The position numbers and the translations under genes are program-made. From an uncultured Clostridia bacterium (GTDB taxonomy: Bacteria > Bacillota > Clostridia > Oscillospirales > Butyricicoccaceae), in contig CAMEPU010000004.1 of assembly GCA_945932315.1 (NCBI GenBank), positions 1 through 34,081 on the forward strand: 34,081 nucleotides of DNA. Reading direction: 5' to 3'. The notes below the pieces were generated by a model. The model was given only the letters and a program-made list of their open reading frames with translations, did no database searches and was not told the origin of the DNA. Shown piece after piece: positions 17,623-24,626 of this stretch (within the stretch, counting starts at the first letter, position 1; each line of letters starts with the position of its first letter).

Positions 17623-18656
17623 TGAAGATTGCAATCGACGTCATGGGTGGCGACAACGCGCCTCTCGCGCCGATCCACGGCGGCTTTCTGGCCGCTGAGA
17701 AATTCGGCGTCGAGATCGTGCTCGTCGGCCCGGAGACTGAAATTTCCCGTATTCTGAAGGAGAACGGTTGGGAGAGCCCCAAGGCGGGCAAGCTCTCGAT
17801 CGTGCACGCGCCCGACGTGGTCGATATGCACGACGACCCGGCGCGCGTCCTGCGCCAGAAGCCCGAATCGTCCATGGCGGTCGCCCTCACCCTCGTGCGG
17901 GACGGCGCGGCCGACGCGATCGTGTCCGCCGGCTCGACGGGCGCGCTGCTCTCGGGCGCGACCCTGATCTGCAAGCGCATCCGCGGCATCCGCCGGGGCG
18001 CGCTCGCGCCCCTCATGCCCTCGTCTGCGGGCAAGGTGATGCTGGTCGACGCGGGCGCGAACACCGACTGCACGCCCGAATACCTGCTGCAGTTCGCCTA
18101 TATGGGTTCGGCCTACATGGAGAAGATCAACGGCGTGCGCAATCCGCGCGTCGGACTCGTCAACAACGGCGCCGAGGACACCAAGGGCGACGCGCTGCGG
18201 AAGGAGACCTACGCCCTGCTCCGCGAGGCAGGCGAGGCCGGCCGGCTCAATTTCGTCGGCAACGTGGAGGGACGCGACGTGCCCCTCGGCGCGTGCGACG
18301 TGGCCGTCTGCGACGGCTTTGCGGGCAACGTCATGCTCAAGACCATCGAGGGCACGGCCAAGTTCATGTCGGCTGAGCTCAAGAAGGTTTTCAAGGCCAA
18401 TCTGGCCACCAAGCTGGGCTATCTGGCCTGCAAGAAGGGCATGGATGACTTCCGCGCCCTGTTCGATCAGGACGCCATCGGCGGCGCGCCCTTCCTGGGC
18501 ATCGCGCACCCGGTCATCAAGGCGCACGGCTCGTCCAATGAGATCGCGTTTATGAACGCGGCGCGGCAGGCGATCGCCTACACCGAGTCGGGAATGATCG
18601 ACGAAATCAAAAACAATATCGACGTCATGACCGTCGAGAAACATTTGGAAAAATAA
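17619..18656 (+). CDS. plsX: phosphate acyltransferase PlsX
   Basis: A 345-residue (or 344 if it starts at the second ATG, 17622) soluble enzyme that converts acyl-ACP to acyl-phosphate for phosphatidic acid synthesis. Family blocks are present: IAIDVMGGDNAPLAPIHG at the start, VSAGSTGALLSGA, GLVNNGAEDTKGD, GNVEGRDVPLGACDVAVCDGFAGNVMLKTIEG and LGIAHPVIKAHGSSN. The ATG overlaps the trmFO stop by four bases, with GGAGGG upstream. The next gene is acpP, supplier of the acyl-ACP substrate, from a separate promoter. Confidence 0.97.
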   Translation: MMKIAIDVMGGDNAPLAPIHGGFLAAEKFGVEIVLVGPETEISRILKENGWESPKAGKLSIVHAPDVVDMHDDPARVLRQKPESSMAVALTLVRDGAADAIVSAGSTGALLSGATLICKRIRGIRRGALAPLMPSSAGKVMLVDAGANTDCTPEYLLQFAYMGSAYMEKINGVRNPRVGLVNNGAEDTKGDALRKETYALLREAGEAGRLNFVGNVEGRDVPLGACDVAVCDGFAGNVMLKTIEGTAKFMSAELKKVFKANLATKLGYLACKKGMDDFRALFDQDAIGGAPFLGIAHPVIKAHGSSNEIAFMNAARQAIAYTESGMIDEIKNNIDVMTVEKHLEK

Positions 18657-18667
18657 TCCGGGACATC

Positions 18668-18696
18668 TTGACAGCGCCGCCTCCGTCCACTATCAT
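18668..18696 (+). promoter_or_regulatory. sigma-A promoter of acpP
   Basis: TTGACA (18668-18673), 17 bases, TATCAT (18691-18696). It lies between the plsX stop and acpP, so acpP can be expressed at a higher level than plsX. Confidence 0.85.
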
Positions 18697-18743
18697 TATT
18701 AGCATACCTTATATTTTCAAGGCGTTTGAGGGAGGCGAAGAAA

Positions 18744-18974
18744 GTGGTATTTGAGAAGCTGCAGCAGATGATCGCAGAGGAATTCGGCATCGAGCCGGAG
18801 GAGATCACCATGGAGACCAGCTTTATGGATGATCTGGAGGCCGATTCGCTCGATCTGGTCGAGATGATGATGGCGCTCGAGGACGAGTTCGACATCGGCA
18901 CCATCTCCGAAGAGGAAGCTGCCAAGCTGAAGACGGTCGGCGACGTTGTCGATCTGATCAACAGCAAGTCTTAA
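18744..18974 (+). CDS. acpP: acyl carrier protein
   Basis: A 76-residue acidic protein carrying fatty acyl chains on 4'-phosphopantetheine. The attachment site is Ser35 in EADSLDLVE, preceded by TSFMDDL as in the family. The ORF track starts at a TTG (18726), but the GGGAGG site at 18729-18734 lies inside that extension and points to GTG 18744, which gives normal ACP length. It follows plsX and precedes rnc, the standard Firmicute order plsX-(fab)-acpP-rnc with the fab genes missing here. It has its own promoter and a terminator behind it. Confidence 0.95.
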   Translation: MVFEKLQQMIAEEFGIEPEEITMETSFMDDLEADSLDLVEMMMALEDEFDIGTISEEEAAKLKTVGDVVDLINSKS

Positions 18975-18990
18975 ACCATGACTCAACGGG

Positions 18991-19020
18991 GGGCCGGAGC
19001 AATCTCCGGCTCTTCTTTTT
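18991..19020 (+). terminator. intrinsic terminator after acpP
   Basis: GCCGGAG (18993-18999), loop CAAT, CTCCGGC (19004-19010), then TCTTCTTTTT. It lies between acpP and rnc and ends just before the rnc ribosome site. Confidence 0.8.
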
Positions 19021-19040
19021 CAAAGAAAGGAGGAAATCAT

Positions 19041-19721
19041 TTGGTACTCGAAAAAATTGGTTATACGTTCCGCGATCCGGTGCTGTTCCAGAAGGCGATG
19101 ACCCACTCATCCTATGCGAATGAGCAGCGCGCCCGGCATCTGCAGCACAACGAGCGTCTCGAATTTCTCGGCGATTCCGTACTCGGCTTTGTCACGGCCG
19201 ACTACCTCTACAACCATTTTCCGGAGCTGCCCGAAGGTCAGCTGACCAAGCTGCGCGCCGCGGTGGTTTGCGAGCAGGCTTTGTATGAAATCGCCAAGGA
19301 ACTCGGCATCGACGAGGAGATCCGTCTGGGACGGGGCGAGGAGATGGGCGGAGGACGCAAGCGCCCGTCCATTCTGGCCGACGCGGTCGAGGCCCTGCTG
19401 GGCGCGATCTATCTGGACGGCGGCATCGAGCCGGCGCGCGCGTTCGTGCTGAGCTTTATCCCGCGCAAGGCCGACGAGGCGCGCGCGGGCGGCGCGTTCA
19501 CCGATTACAAGACCGCGCTGCAGGAGATCGTGCAGAAAAACCGGGAGGAGACCCTCCATTACCGGCTGGCCGGTGAGTCGGGCCCCGACCACAACAAGGT
19601 CTTTGAGATCGAGCTGCTGCTCAACAGCAACGTCTTCGCGCACGGCAAGGGCCGCAGCAAGAAGGAAGCCGAGCAGATGGCGGCCCGTCAGGCGCTCGAA
19701 CTCATGGGCAGAAAAGTGTAA
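19041..19721 (+). CDS. rnc: ribonuclease III
   Basis: A 226-residue double-strand-specific endoribonuclease that processes rRNA and some mRNAs. The catalytic domain has the signature HNERLEFLGDSVL and a second acidic block LADAVEALLGAIYLDGG. The double-stranded RNA-binding domain is at about residues 155-225 (DYKTALQEIVQK...GKGRSKKEAEQMAARQAL). The start is taken as TTG 19041 because AAAGGAGG lies eight bases upstream; the ATG in the ORF track (18978) is in front of the acpP terminator hairpin and adds a sequence not typical of the family. A weak start codon plus the upstream terminator suggests low expression relative to acpP. Confidence 0.94.
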   Translation: MVLEKIGYTFRDPVLFQKAMTHSSYANEQRARHLQHNERLEFLGDSVLGFVTADYLYNHFPELPEGQLTKLRAAVVCEQALYEIAKELGIDEEIRLGRGEEMGGGRKRPSILADAVEALLGAIYLDGGIEPARAFVLSFIPRKADEARAGGAFTDYKTALQEIVQKNREETLHYRLAGESGPDHNKVFEIELLLNSNVFAHGKGRSKKEAEQMAARQALELMGRKV

Positions 19722-19746
19722 AAAAAGCGGCGCTGAGCCGCTTTTT
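19722..19746 (+). terminator. intrinsic terminator after rnc
   Basis: AAAAAGCGGC-GCTGA-GCCGC-TTTTT: a GC-rich stem flanked by A and T runs, able to act in both directions. Confidence 0.85.
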
Positions 19747-19766
19747 GTATTTTAAGGATTTCGCTA

Positions 19767-19795
19767 TGGAAAACAAAGTGTATTTATGCGATAAT
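19767..19795 (+). promoter_or_regulatory. probable promoter of trmO
   Basis: TGGAAA (19767-19772), 17 bases, GATAAT (19790-19795) with a TGC extension before the -10. It lies between the rnc terminator and the trmO ribosome site. Confidence 0.5.
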
Positions 19796-19829
19796 GAAAC
19801 AGGAGATCCAGGCATCGGAGGTAACAAGT

Positions 19830-20525
19830 ATGCATGACATCCCGCCGCTCGCGGTCATCGCGCGCATCCACAGCGATTTTCCGACCAAATTCGGCATCCC
19901 GCGCCAGAGCGGACTGGTCGAGAGCCTGCGGGCGACGATCGTTTTTGAACCGGAGTACCGCAACCCGGATTCGCTGCGCGGTTTGGAGGAATTTTCCCAT
20001 ATCTGGCTGATCTGGCAGTTTTCGGAGGCCGTGCGCCCGGGCTGGTCGCCGACCGTCCGCCCGCCGCGCCTCGGCGGCAACACCCGGGTCGGCGTGTTCG
20101 CCACCCGGTCGCCCTTCCGGCCGAACGAGATCGGCCTGTCCTGCGTGCGGCTGCTCGGCATCGAGCACACGGCCGAATATGGCGATGTGCTCCACGTCGC
20201 GGGCGCCGACCTGATGGACGGCACGCCGATCTTCGACATCAAGCCCTATCTGCCCTTTGTAGACAGCCATCCCGAGGCGACGGGCGGCTTTGCCGACCGC
20301 ACAAAGGAGTATGCGCTTGAGGTGCGCGACCCGGACGGCCTGCTCGACGGGCTGGACGCCGAACAGCGGGAGGCGCTGCGCGGCGTGCTGGCGCACGATC
20401 CACGGCCCTCCTATCAGGACGATCCCGAGCGGGTCTACGGCATGGCGTTCGCGGCGTACGAGGTGCGCTTCACGGTCGCGGACGGCGTGCTCACCGTGCG
20501 CGAACTGAGTTGTCAGGACGGATGA
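19830..20525 (+). CDS. trmO: tRNA (N6-threonylcarbamoyladenosine-37-N6)-methyltransferase TrmO-like (TsaA/YaeB family)
   Basis: A 231-residue protein of the TsaA/YaeB beta-barrel family, which methylates t6A37 in tRNA using S-adenosylmethionine. Family blocks are GIPRQSGLVESLRATIVFEPEYRNPDSLRGLEEFSHIWLIWQF, RPPRLGGNTRVGVFATRSPFRPNEIGLSCVRL and DLMDGTPIFDIKPYLPF. The length matches E. coli TrmO (235). The start at 19830 has GGAGGT exactly seven bases upstream; the in-frame ATG at 19794 lies upstream of that site and overlaps the probable promoter. It stands alone. Confidence 0.92.
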   Translation: MHDIPPLAVIARIHSDFPTKFGIPRQSGLVESLRATIVFEPEYRNPDSLRGLEEFSHIWLIWQFSEAVRPGWSPTVRPPRLGGNTRVGVFATRSPFRPNEIGLSCVRLLGIEHTAEYGDVLHVAGADLMDGTPIFDIKPYLPFVDSHPEATGGFADRTKEYALEVRDPDGLLDGLDAEQREALRGVLAHDPRPSYQDDPERVYGMAFAAYEVRFTVADGVLTVRELSCQDG

Positions 20526-20538
20526 TTTGGAGTAAAAT
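20510..20538 (+). promoter_or_regulatory. sigma-A promoter of the ROK kinase operon
   Basis: TTGTCA (20510-20515), 17 bases, TAAAAT (20533-20538). The -35 box is inside the end of trmO. Confidence 0.75.
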
Positions 20539-20573
20539 AGAAAAGACAGAGAAGTGAAAGGGGTAATCTATTG

Positions 20574-21521
20574 ATGAAACAGTATTGCTTTGGCGCCGAT
20601 CTCGGCGGTTCCAGTGTCAAACTCGGCCTGTTCACCACGGCGGGCGAACTGCTCGAGAAGTGGTCGATCCCGACCCGGCTGGAGAACAACGGCGCATACA
20701 TCGTATCCGACATCGCCGCGGCGATCCTCGCCAAAATGGCCGGGCGCGCTATCCCGGCGGACGAGGTGCAGGGCGTCGGTCTGGACGTGCCCGGCCCGGT
20801 GCTCAAGGATGGCACGGTCACGGTCTGTGTCAACGTCGGCTGGGGCCGCTTCAACGTCCGTGAGGAGCTCGAGCAGGCGCTCGGCGGCCTGCGCGTCTGC
20901 GTCGCGAACGACGCCAACGCCGCCGCGCTGGGCGAGCAGTGGATGGGCGCGGGCAAGGGACACCAGAACGTCGTGATGGTCACGCTGGGCACCGGCGTCG
21001 GCGGCGGCATCATCGTCGACGGCCACATCCTCGAGGGCGCGCACGGTTCGGGCGCCGAGATCGGCCACATGCTCATGCTGGCCGAGGATGAGGTCGATGT
21101 GTCCTGCAACTGCGGCCTGCGCGGCTGTCTCGAGCAGGCGAGCTCAGCGTCCCGCGTCGTCGATTACGCGAAGAAGTTGCTGCGTGAGACCGATCTGGAC
21201 TCCCCGCTGCGCGCGTTCGACGATTTCGCCGCCAAGGAGGTCTGTGACGCCTGCGCCGCGGGCGACGAGCTGGCCACCCGAGCGATCGACCGCTGCTGCA
21301 CCACATTGGGTCGCGCACTTGGCATTCTGGGCACCTGCATCGACCCCGAGATTTTCCTGATCGGCGGCGGCATGGCGGGCGCGGGCGAGCTGATCCTGGG
21401 CCGCGTACGCGAGGTCTACCGCAGGAGTGTGTTCCAGGCCGCGACCGAGACCCCGATCGAATGCGCCACGCTGGGCAACGACGCGGGCATTTACGGCAGC
21501 GCGCGCATGGTGATCGACTGA
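20574..21521 (+). CDS. ROK-family glucokinase
   Basis: A 315-residue sugar kinase, most likely phosphorylating glucose with ATP. The ATP-binding motif GADLGGSSVKLGLF is at the N-terminus. The substrate and catalytic block is VANDANAAALGEQWMGAGKG, followed by MVTLGTGVGGGIIVDGHILEGAHGSGAEIGHM. The zinc motif CNCGLRGCLEQ matches the ROK CxCGxxGCxE signature. The length fits Firmicute GlcK. TTG 20571 and ATG 20574 are adjacent; I use the ATG. Its stop overlaps the start of the HAD gene (TGATG), so the two are coupled. The sugar specificity is inferred from family. Confidence 0.9.
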   Translation: MKQYCFGADLGGSSVKLGLFTTAGELLEKWSIPTRLENNGAYIVSDIAAAILAKMAGRAIPADEVQGVGLDVPGPVLKDGTVTVCVNVGWGRFNVREELEQALGGLRVCVANDANAAALGEQWMGAGKGHQNVVMVTLGTGVGGGIIVDGHILEGAHGSGAEIGHMLMLAEDEVDVSCNCGLRGCLEQASSASRVVDYAKKLLRETDLDSPLRAFDDFAAKEVCDACAAGDELATRAIDRCCTTLGRALGILGTCIDPEIFLIGGGMAGAGELILGRVREVYRRSVFQAATETPIECATLGNDAGIYGSARMVID

Positions 21522-22144
21522 TGCGCTACCGTCATATCATCTGGGACTTCGACGGCACGCTGTTCGATACCTATCCGGTGATGGCGCGCGCCTTCACCGA
21601 GACCATGAACGAAGCGGGCTATCCGGCCGATTACCGCGAGGTCTACGACCTGATGAAGATCGCGATCTCGGAGACTGTAAAAAAATTTCAGGCGGAGTAC
21701 GGCTTCGGGCAGGAGGTGCTGGACGCCTACCGCGCCCGACGCATCGAGTTCGAGCTGGCCGGAGCGCGCCCCTTCCCGGGCGTGGAGGAGGTGCTCACGC
21801 GCGTGATCGCGGCGGGCGGCGACAACTTCATCTGCACTCACCGGGGCGATTCGATTTATGAGCTGCTGCGGCAGGGCGGCGTCGAGGGGTATTTCAAGGA
21901 GATCACGACCTCGGCGCATCACTTCGCGCGCAAACCCAGCCCGGAGGCCGTGCAGTACCTGCTGGACAAGCACGGCATGGACCCCGCTGAGACGCTGATG
22001 ATCGGCGACCGGCCGCTCGACGTCGAGGCCGGGCAGAACGCGGGCACCGCGGGCTGCTTCTTCGACCCGGACGGCGCGACCTATGAGCCCGCGCAGCATC
22101 AGATCACCGACATCCGCCAACTGTTTGATGTCATCGGCTGCTGA
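21521..22144 (+). CDS. HAD-superfamily phosphatase (subfamily IA)
   Basis: A 207-residue HAD hydrolase. Motif I is WDFDGTLFDT with the nucleophile Asp, motif II is ICTHRG, the Lys is in ARKPSPE and motif III is MIGDRPLDVEAGQNAG. A helical cap lies between about residues 18 and 85. It is similar to phosphoglycolate phosphatase-like proteins, but the substrate cannot be told. Coupling to the ROK kinase by one-base stop/start overlap suggests a sugar phosphate substrate, which is inference only. Confidence 0.87.
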   Translation: MRYRHIIWDFDGTLFDTYPVMARAFTETMNEAGYPADYREVYDLMKIAISETVKKFQAEYGFGQEVLDAYRARRIEFELAGARPFPGVEEVLTRVIAAGGDNFICTHRGDSIYELLRQGGVEGYFKEITTSAHHFARKPSPEAVQYLLDKHGMDPAETLMIGDRPLDVEAGQNAGTAGCFFDPDGATYEPAQHQITDIRQLFDVIGC

Positions 22145-22160
22145 CAGAGAGGAGTCTTGC

Positions 22161-22571
22161 ATGGAAAACAAATTTCTGGACGGCAATGAGCGCATCGTAC
22201 AGGCGATCGCCGCCGCCAACGCCGAGGAGAGCATGGACAACTTTCGCGCGGTGGTGGACGCGATTCAGGACCGCATGATTGCGGACGGCCACTTCCTGCT
22301 GCCGGTCGTCCATCCGGACGGCAACGAGGAGCAGTTTCTGGTGCGCACCCTGCGCAGCGAGAAGGGTGAAAATTACATGGTCGCCTTCACGAGCGAAGCC
22401 GAGGTCACGAAGGGCGCGCCGACAGGCATCCTCTCGTATTTCATCGACTCGGTGCTCGAGATCGCGCTGCAGATGGAGGGCGTCGCGGGCATGGTGATCG
22501 ACCCGTGGGGCGAGCGCTTTGTGCTGAACCGCGCCGCGATTCAGATGATTCTGGAAGCAAAACAGTGCTGA
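22161..22571 (+). CDS. SseB-family protein (N-terminal domain type)
   Basis: A 136-residue soluble protein. The pattern FLLPVVHPDGNEEQFLVRTLRSEKGENYMVAFTSEAEV ... MEGVAGMVIDPWGERFVLNRAAIQMIL resembles the SseB N-terminal domain family, whose function is not established. The start at 22161 has GAGAGGAG about ten bases upstream; the ORF-track extension to 22083 overlaps the HAD gene. It is probably the last gene of the ROK-HAD operon and is followed by a strong terminator. Confidence 0.75.
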   Translation: MENKFLDGNERIVQAIAAANAEESMDNFRAVVDAIQDRMIADGHFLLPVVHPDGNEEQFLVRTLRSEKGENYMVAFTSEAEVTKGAPTGILSYFIDSVLEIALQMEGVAGMVIDPWGERFVLNRAAIQMILEAKQC

Positions 22572-22576
22572 AACAA

Positions 22577-22606
22577 CAAAAGACCGTCGAAAGACGGCCT
22601 TTTTTG
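22577..22606. terminator. bidirectional terminator between the SseB-like gene and the MbfA-like gene
   Basis: CCGTC-GAAA-GACGG, with flanking A and T runs (AAAAGA before, CCTTTTTT after). It can stop the plus-strand operon and the convergent minus-strand gene that ends at 22616. Confidence 0.8.
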
Positions 22607-22615
22607 CTGTGTTTT

Positions 22616-23497
22616 TTAGAGGTCAACGCCCAGAAATTTCTTGGCCAGCACGCCGACGACGAAGGAGATGACGGCCACGCTGATGCTGATGACGGCCATT
22701 TCCAGGAACCGGGATTTGAACGGCTGATCCTGCGCCACCGAGGTATAGTAAGTAAAGCCCGCGATGATCAGGATCACGACGACCAGCATGCAGACGAGCG
22801 CGGCCACATAGTGCGCGCTGTCGAAGATCAGATAGGGGGCGATCAGCAGCACGACGGTGATCAGATAGGCGATACCGGTGTAGGTGCACGACTTGAGCGC
22901 GTCGCTCCGGCCCTCGCTGCGCCCGGCCAGGAATTCGCTCGACGCCATCGAGAAGGTGGCCGAGATGCCGATGATCAGACCGGACAGGGCGATCAGGCGG
23001 GTGTTCTGCAGGGCGAAGGTGAAGCCGGCGAGCGAGCCGGTCAGCTCGACGAGCGCGTCGTTGAGGCCGAGCACCATGCTGCCGACGTACTGCAGGCGTT
23101 CCTCGTCCAGCATGGCGAGCAGCGCGGTCTCGTGCTCCTCCTCCTGCTGCCGGATCTGAACGCTCTCCGGGACCTCGTTTGCCAGCTGCTGATATTCGCC
23201 CTGCGCGTTTTCCTCGCCGTTTTCCATCAGCTTGACGGCGAAGGTAAAGCCGAAGATGCGAGCGAGCAACTTGTATTTGAAGACCTTCCTCTTTTCGGGC
23301 TTCATTTCGATGCCGGTGTATTTCTTCCAGATTTCATAGTGCGCCTTTTCCTCGCGGGACAGGCGGAGCAGGGTGCGCTTGTTCTCCTCACCCTTAGCGA
23401 ACTTTGCGATCTCCTCATAGATCACGCTCTCGGTCAGCTCATTCTGCTGCATTTTCCGAATGATCGCCAGGGATGCCTGGGAGATGGTTTGATTCAT
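22616..23497 (-). CDS. membrane-bound ferritin-like/VIT1-CCC1 iron transporter (MbfA-like)
   Basis: A 293-residue fusion. Residues about 1-140 are a rubrerythrin/ferritin-like four-helix domain with iron-ligand motifs such as EEKAHYEIW and EEEHETALL. Residues about 145-293 are a VIT1/CCC1 membrane domain starting VLGLNDALVELTGSLAGFTFAL and holding about five transmembrane segments. Proteins of this architecture (MbfA) export or sequester iron and protect against iron and peroxide stress in characterised bacteria; here that is inference from family. The ribosome site GGAGG is seven bases upstream. It has its own promoter with palindromic sequences around it. Confidence 0.88.
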   Translation of the reverse strand: MNQTISQASLAIIRKMQQNELTESVIYEEIAKFAKGEENKRTLLRLSREEKAHYEIWKKYTGIEMKPEKRKVFKYKLLARIFGFTFAVKLMENGEENAQGEYQQLANEVPESVQIRQQEEEHETALLAMLDEERLQYVGSMVLGLNDALVELTGSLAGFTFALQNTRLIALSGLIIGISATFSMASSEFLAGRSEGRSDALKSCTYTGIAYLITVVLLIAPYLIFDSAHYVAALVCMLVVVILIIAGFTYYTSVAQDQPFKSRFLEMAVISISVAVISFVVGVLAKKFLGVDL

Positions 23498-23542
23498 ATG
23501 GATGCCTCCAGTTCATTTCCTGTAAAATTTTTCTGCGCACCC

Positions 23543-23571
23543 ATTATATACCTTTTTCCGGAAACAGACAA
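23543..23571 (-). promoter_or_regulatory. sigma-A promoter of the MbfA-like gene
   Basis: Read on the minus strand: TTGTCT (23571-23566), 17 bases, TATAAT (23548-23543). Confidence 0.8.
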
Positions 23572-23585
23572 CATGAAACCGGTTT
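23555..23585. promoter_or_regulatory. pair of CCGG-centred palindromes flanking the MbfA-like -35 box
   Basis: TTTCCGGAAA (23555-23564) sits between the -35 and -10 boxes. AAACCGGTTT (23576-23585) sits just upstream of the -35 box. Both are perfect 10-base palindromes, and their centres are 21 bases apart, two helical turns. They look like operator half-sites or a double operator for an unknown regulator. Confidence 0.4.
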
Positions 23586-23587
23586 GA

Positions 23588-24040
23588 TTATTTGCAGCAG
23601 TAAAGCGTGAGAAAGGCGTCGATCTGATCCATCTCGAAGGACGAGAACAGGCGGTGGTCGCCGTCGTCCAGAATGCGGTAGTGCTGGGAGATATAATTCT
23701 GCTGCACCCGCCAGCCCGGGCCGGTGCGCACCGTGCGCCACCAGACCTTGCCGCCCATGGTCTTTTGGGGGCGGATGGGCAGCTCGCGGAAGGCGAGCGC
23801 CTGAATCAGGCCGGGGAGGTCGCCGCCGAAGGCGTTCTGCAGCACCTCGCTCGATGAGAAAATCGTGCACAGGGCGACCGCGCCCGTCCAGCCGAGGGAC
23901 GAACGCCCCTTTTCGATCTCGACCAGCGTCTTTTTGGACAGGCCGAGCAGCAGCGCCATTTTTTCCTGCGTGAGATCGAACTCGGCGCGCACCAGCTTGA
24001 CGCGCGCGTCGGTTTGTTCGATAAATTCGGTGCGGTCCAT
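23588..24040 (-). CDS. XRE-family transcriptional regulator
   Basis: A 150-residue protein. The N-terminal helix-turn-helix (about residues 12-62; RVKLVRAEFDLTQEKMALLLGLSKKTLVEIEKGRSSLGW) is a Cro/CI-type DNA-binding domain. The remaining 85 residues (RELPIRPQKTMGGKVWWRTVRTGPGWRVQQNYISQHYRILDDGDHRLFSSFEMDQIDAFLTLYCCK) are not recognised and may be a small sensor domain; the protein ends in CCK. It begins ten bases after the stop of the upstream membrane gene with GGAGGAACC in between, so both are one operon. The perfect inverted repeat over the operon's -10 box is the obvious candidate for its own operator. Confidence 0.8.
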   Translation of the reverse strand: MDRTEFIEQTDARVKLVRAEFDLTQEKMALLLGLSKKTLVEIEKGRSSLGWTGAVALCTIFSSSEVLQNAFGGDLPGLIQALAFRELPIRPQKTMGGKVWWRTVRTGPGWRVQQNYISQHYRILDDGDHRLFSSFEMDQIDAFLTLYCCK

Positions 24041-24050
24041 AGGTTCCTCC

Positions 24051-24518
24051 TCAGAAATACAGCCACTCGACCGGCCAGAGCATGGTGTACGGCGCGGTGA
24101 AAATGGCCAGCGCCAGACTCAGGCGGCGGATCTGTCCGGGCTCCAGCCCGCAGTTCTTGAACGAAATGGTTTTATTGAGCGCGTAAATCAGCACGCCCGC
24201 GAGCGCAATGCCCGGCAGGACGATGAGCTGCCCGCCCGGGAAGAGAAAGGTGTCGTACGACTCGAACAGGAGCATGAGCGGGAAGGTCAGCGCCGCGCCC
24301 AGCAGGTCAGACAGGAAGCCGATGACCCAGATGCGCAGGATCGAGCGCTTCCACACCGTTTTTTTGTTGTCGTAATGGTAAAATGCCATGGCCGCCAGCA
24401 GCACGAGGCTGTCGATGAGGAAATTGCCGGGCAGAATGATGAGCCACGCGGCCGTGGGCAGCAGGTAGAACATCCGGATGGGGAACAGGACGTTGTAAAG
24501 TTTGATATCCCGTTTCAT
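24051..24518 (-). CDS. unrecognised integral membrane protein (partner of XRE regulator)
   Basis: A 155-residue protein beginning MKRDIKLYN, with about four transmembrane segments (near residues 10-30, 32-47, 60-85, 93-113) and a final hydrophobic stretch at about 130-152. I do not recognise the family. The start at 24518 is chosen because AAGGAAGGTGAC lies just upstream; the longer ORF-track start (24575) overlaps the promoter. It is the first gene of a two-gene operon with the XRE regulator. A membrane protein co-transcribed with a small repressor suggests a signal or stress module, but this is inference from layout. Confidence 0.7.
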   Translation of the reverse strand: MKRDIKLYNVLFPIRMFYLLPTAAWLIILPGNFLIDSLVLLAAMAFYHYDNKKTVWKRSILRIWVIGFLSDLLGAALTFPLMLLFESYDTFLFPGGQLIVLPGIALAGVLIYALNKTISFKNCGLEPGQIRRLSLALAIFTAPYTMLWPVEWLYF

Positions 24519-24540
24519 GAAAGTCACCTTCCTTTCTGAT

Positions 24541-24556
24541 AGTGTAATTTTACACT
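24541..24556. promoter_or_regulatory. perfect inverted repeat over the -10 box: likely operator
   Basis: AGTGTAA-TT-TTACACT is a perfect 7-bp dyad with a two-base spacer. It covers the -10 box and the start point of the membrane protein/XRE operon, the position expected for autorepression by the XRE protein. Confidence 0.6.
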
Positions 24557-24575
24557 TTTTGAGAGGAGATGTCAA
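24547..24575 (-). promoter_or_regulatory. sigma-A promoter of the membrane protein-XRE operon
   Basis: Read on the minus strand: TTGACA (24575-24570), 17 bases, TAAAAT (24552-24547). The start would be near 24540, giving a leader of about 20 bases. Confidence 0.85.
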
Positions 24576-24579
24576 GCGA

Positions 24580-24611
24580 AAAAAAACAGCCGCCCAAAGG
24601 ACGGCTGTTTG
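24580..24611 (-). terminator. intrinsic terminator of pheST
   Basis: Read on the minus strand, AAACAGCCG and CGGCTGTTT form a 9-bp stem, followed by a run of eight T in total. It lies 16 bases beyond the pheT stop and directly in front of the next promoter. Confidence 0.85.
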
Positions 24612-24626
24612 GATGTTTGCGGGAAA

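Noticed and set aside
18696-18720. FapR-like operator before acpP (ATTAGCATACCTTATAT)
   Set aside because: It resembles the known FapR box only weakly and has poor dyad symmetry.
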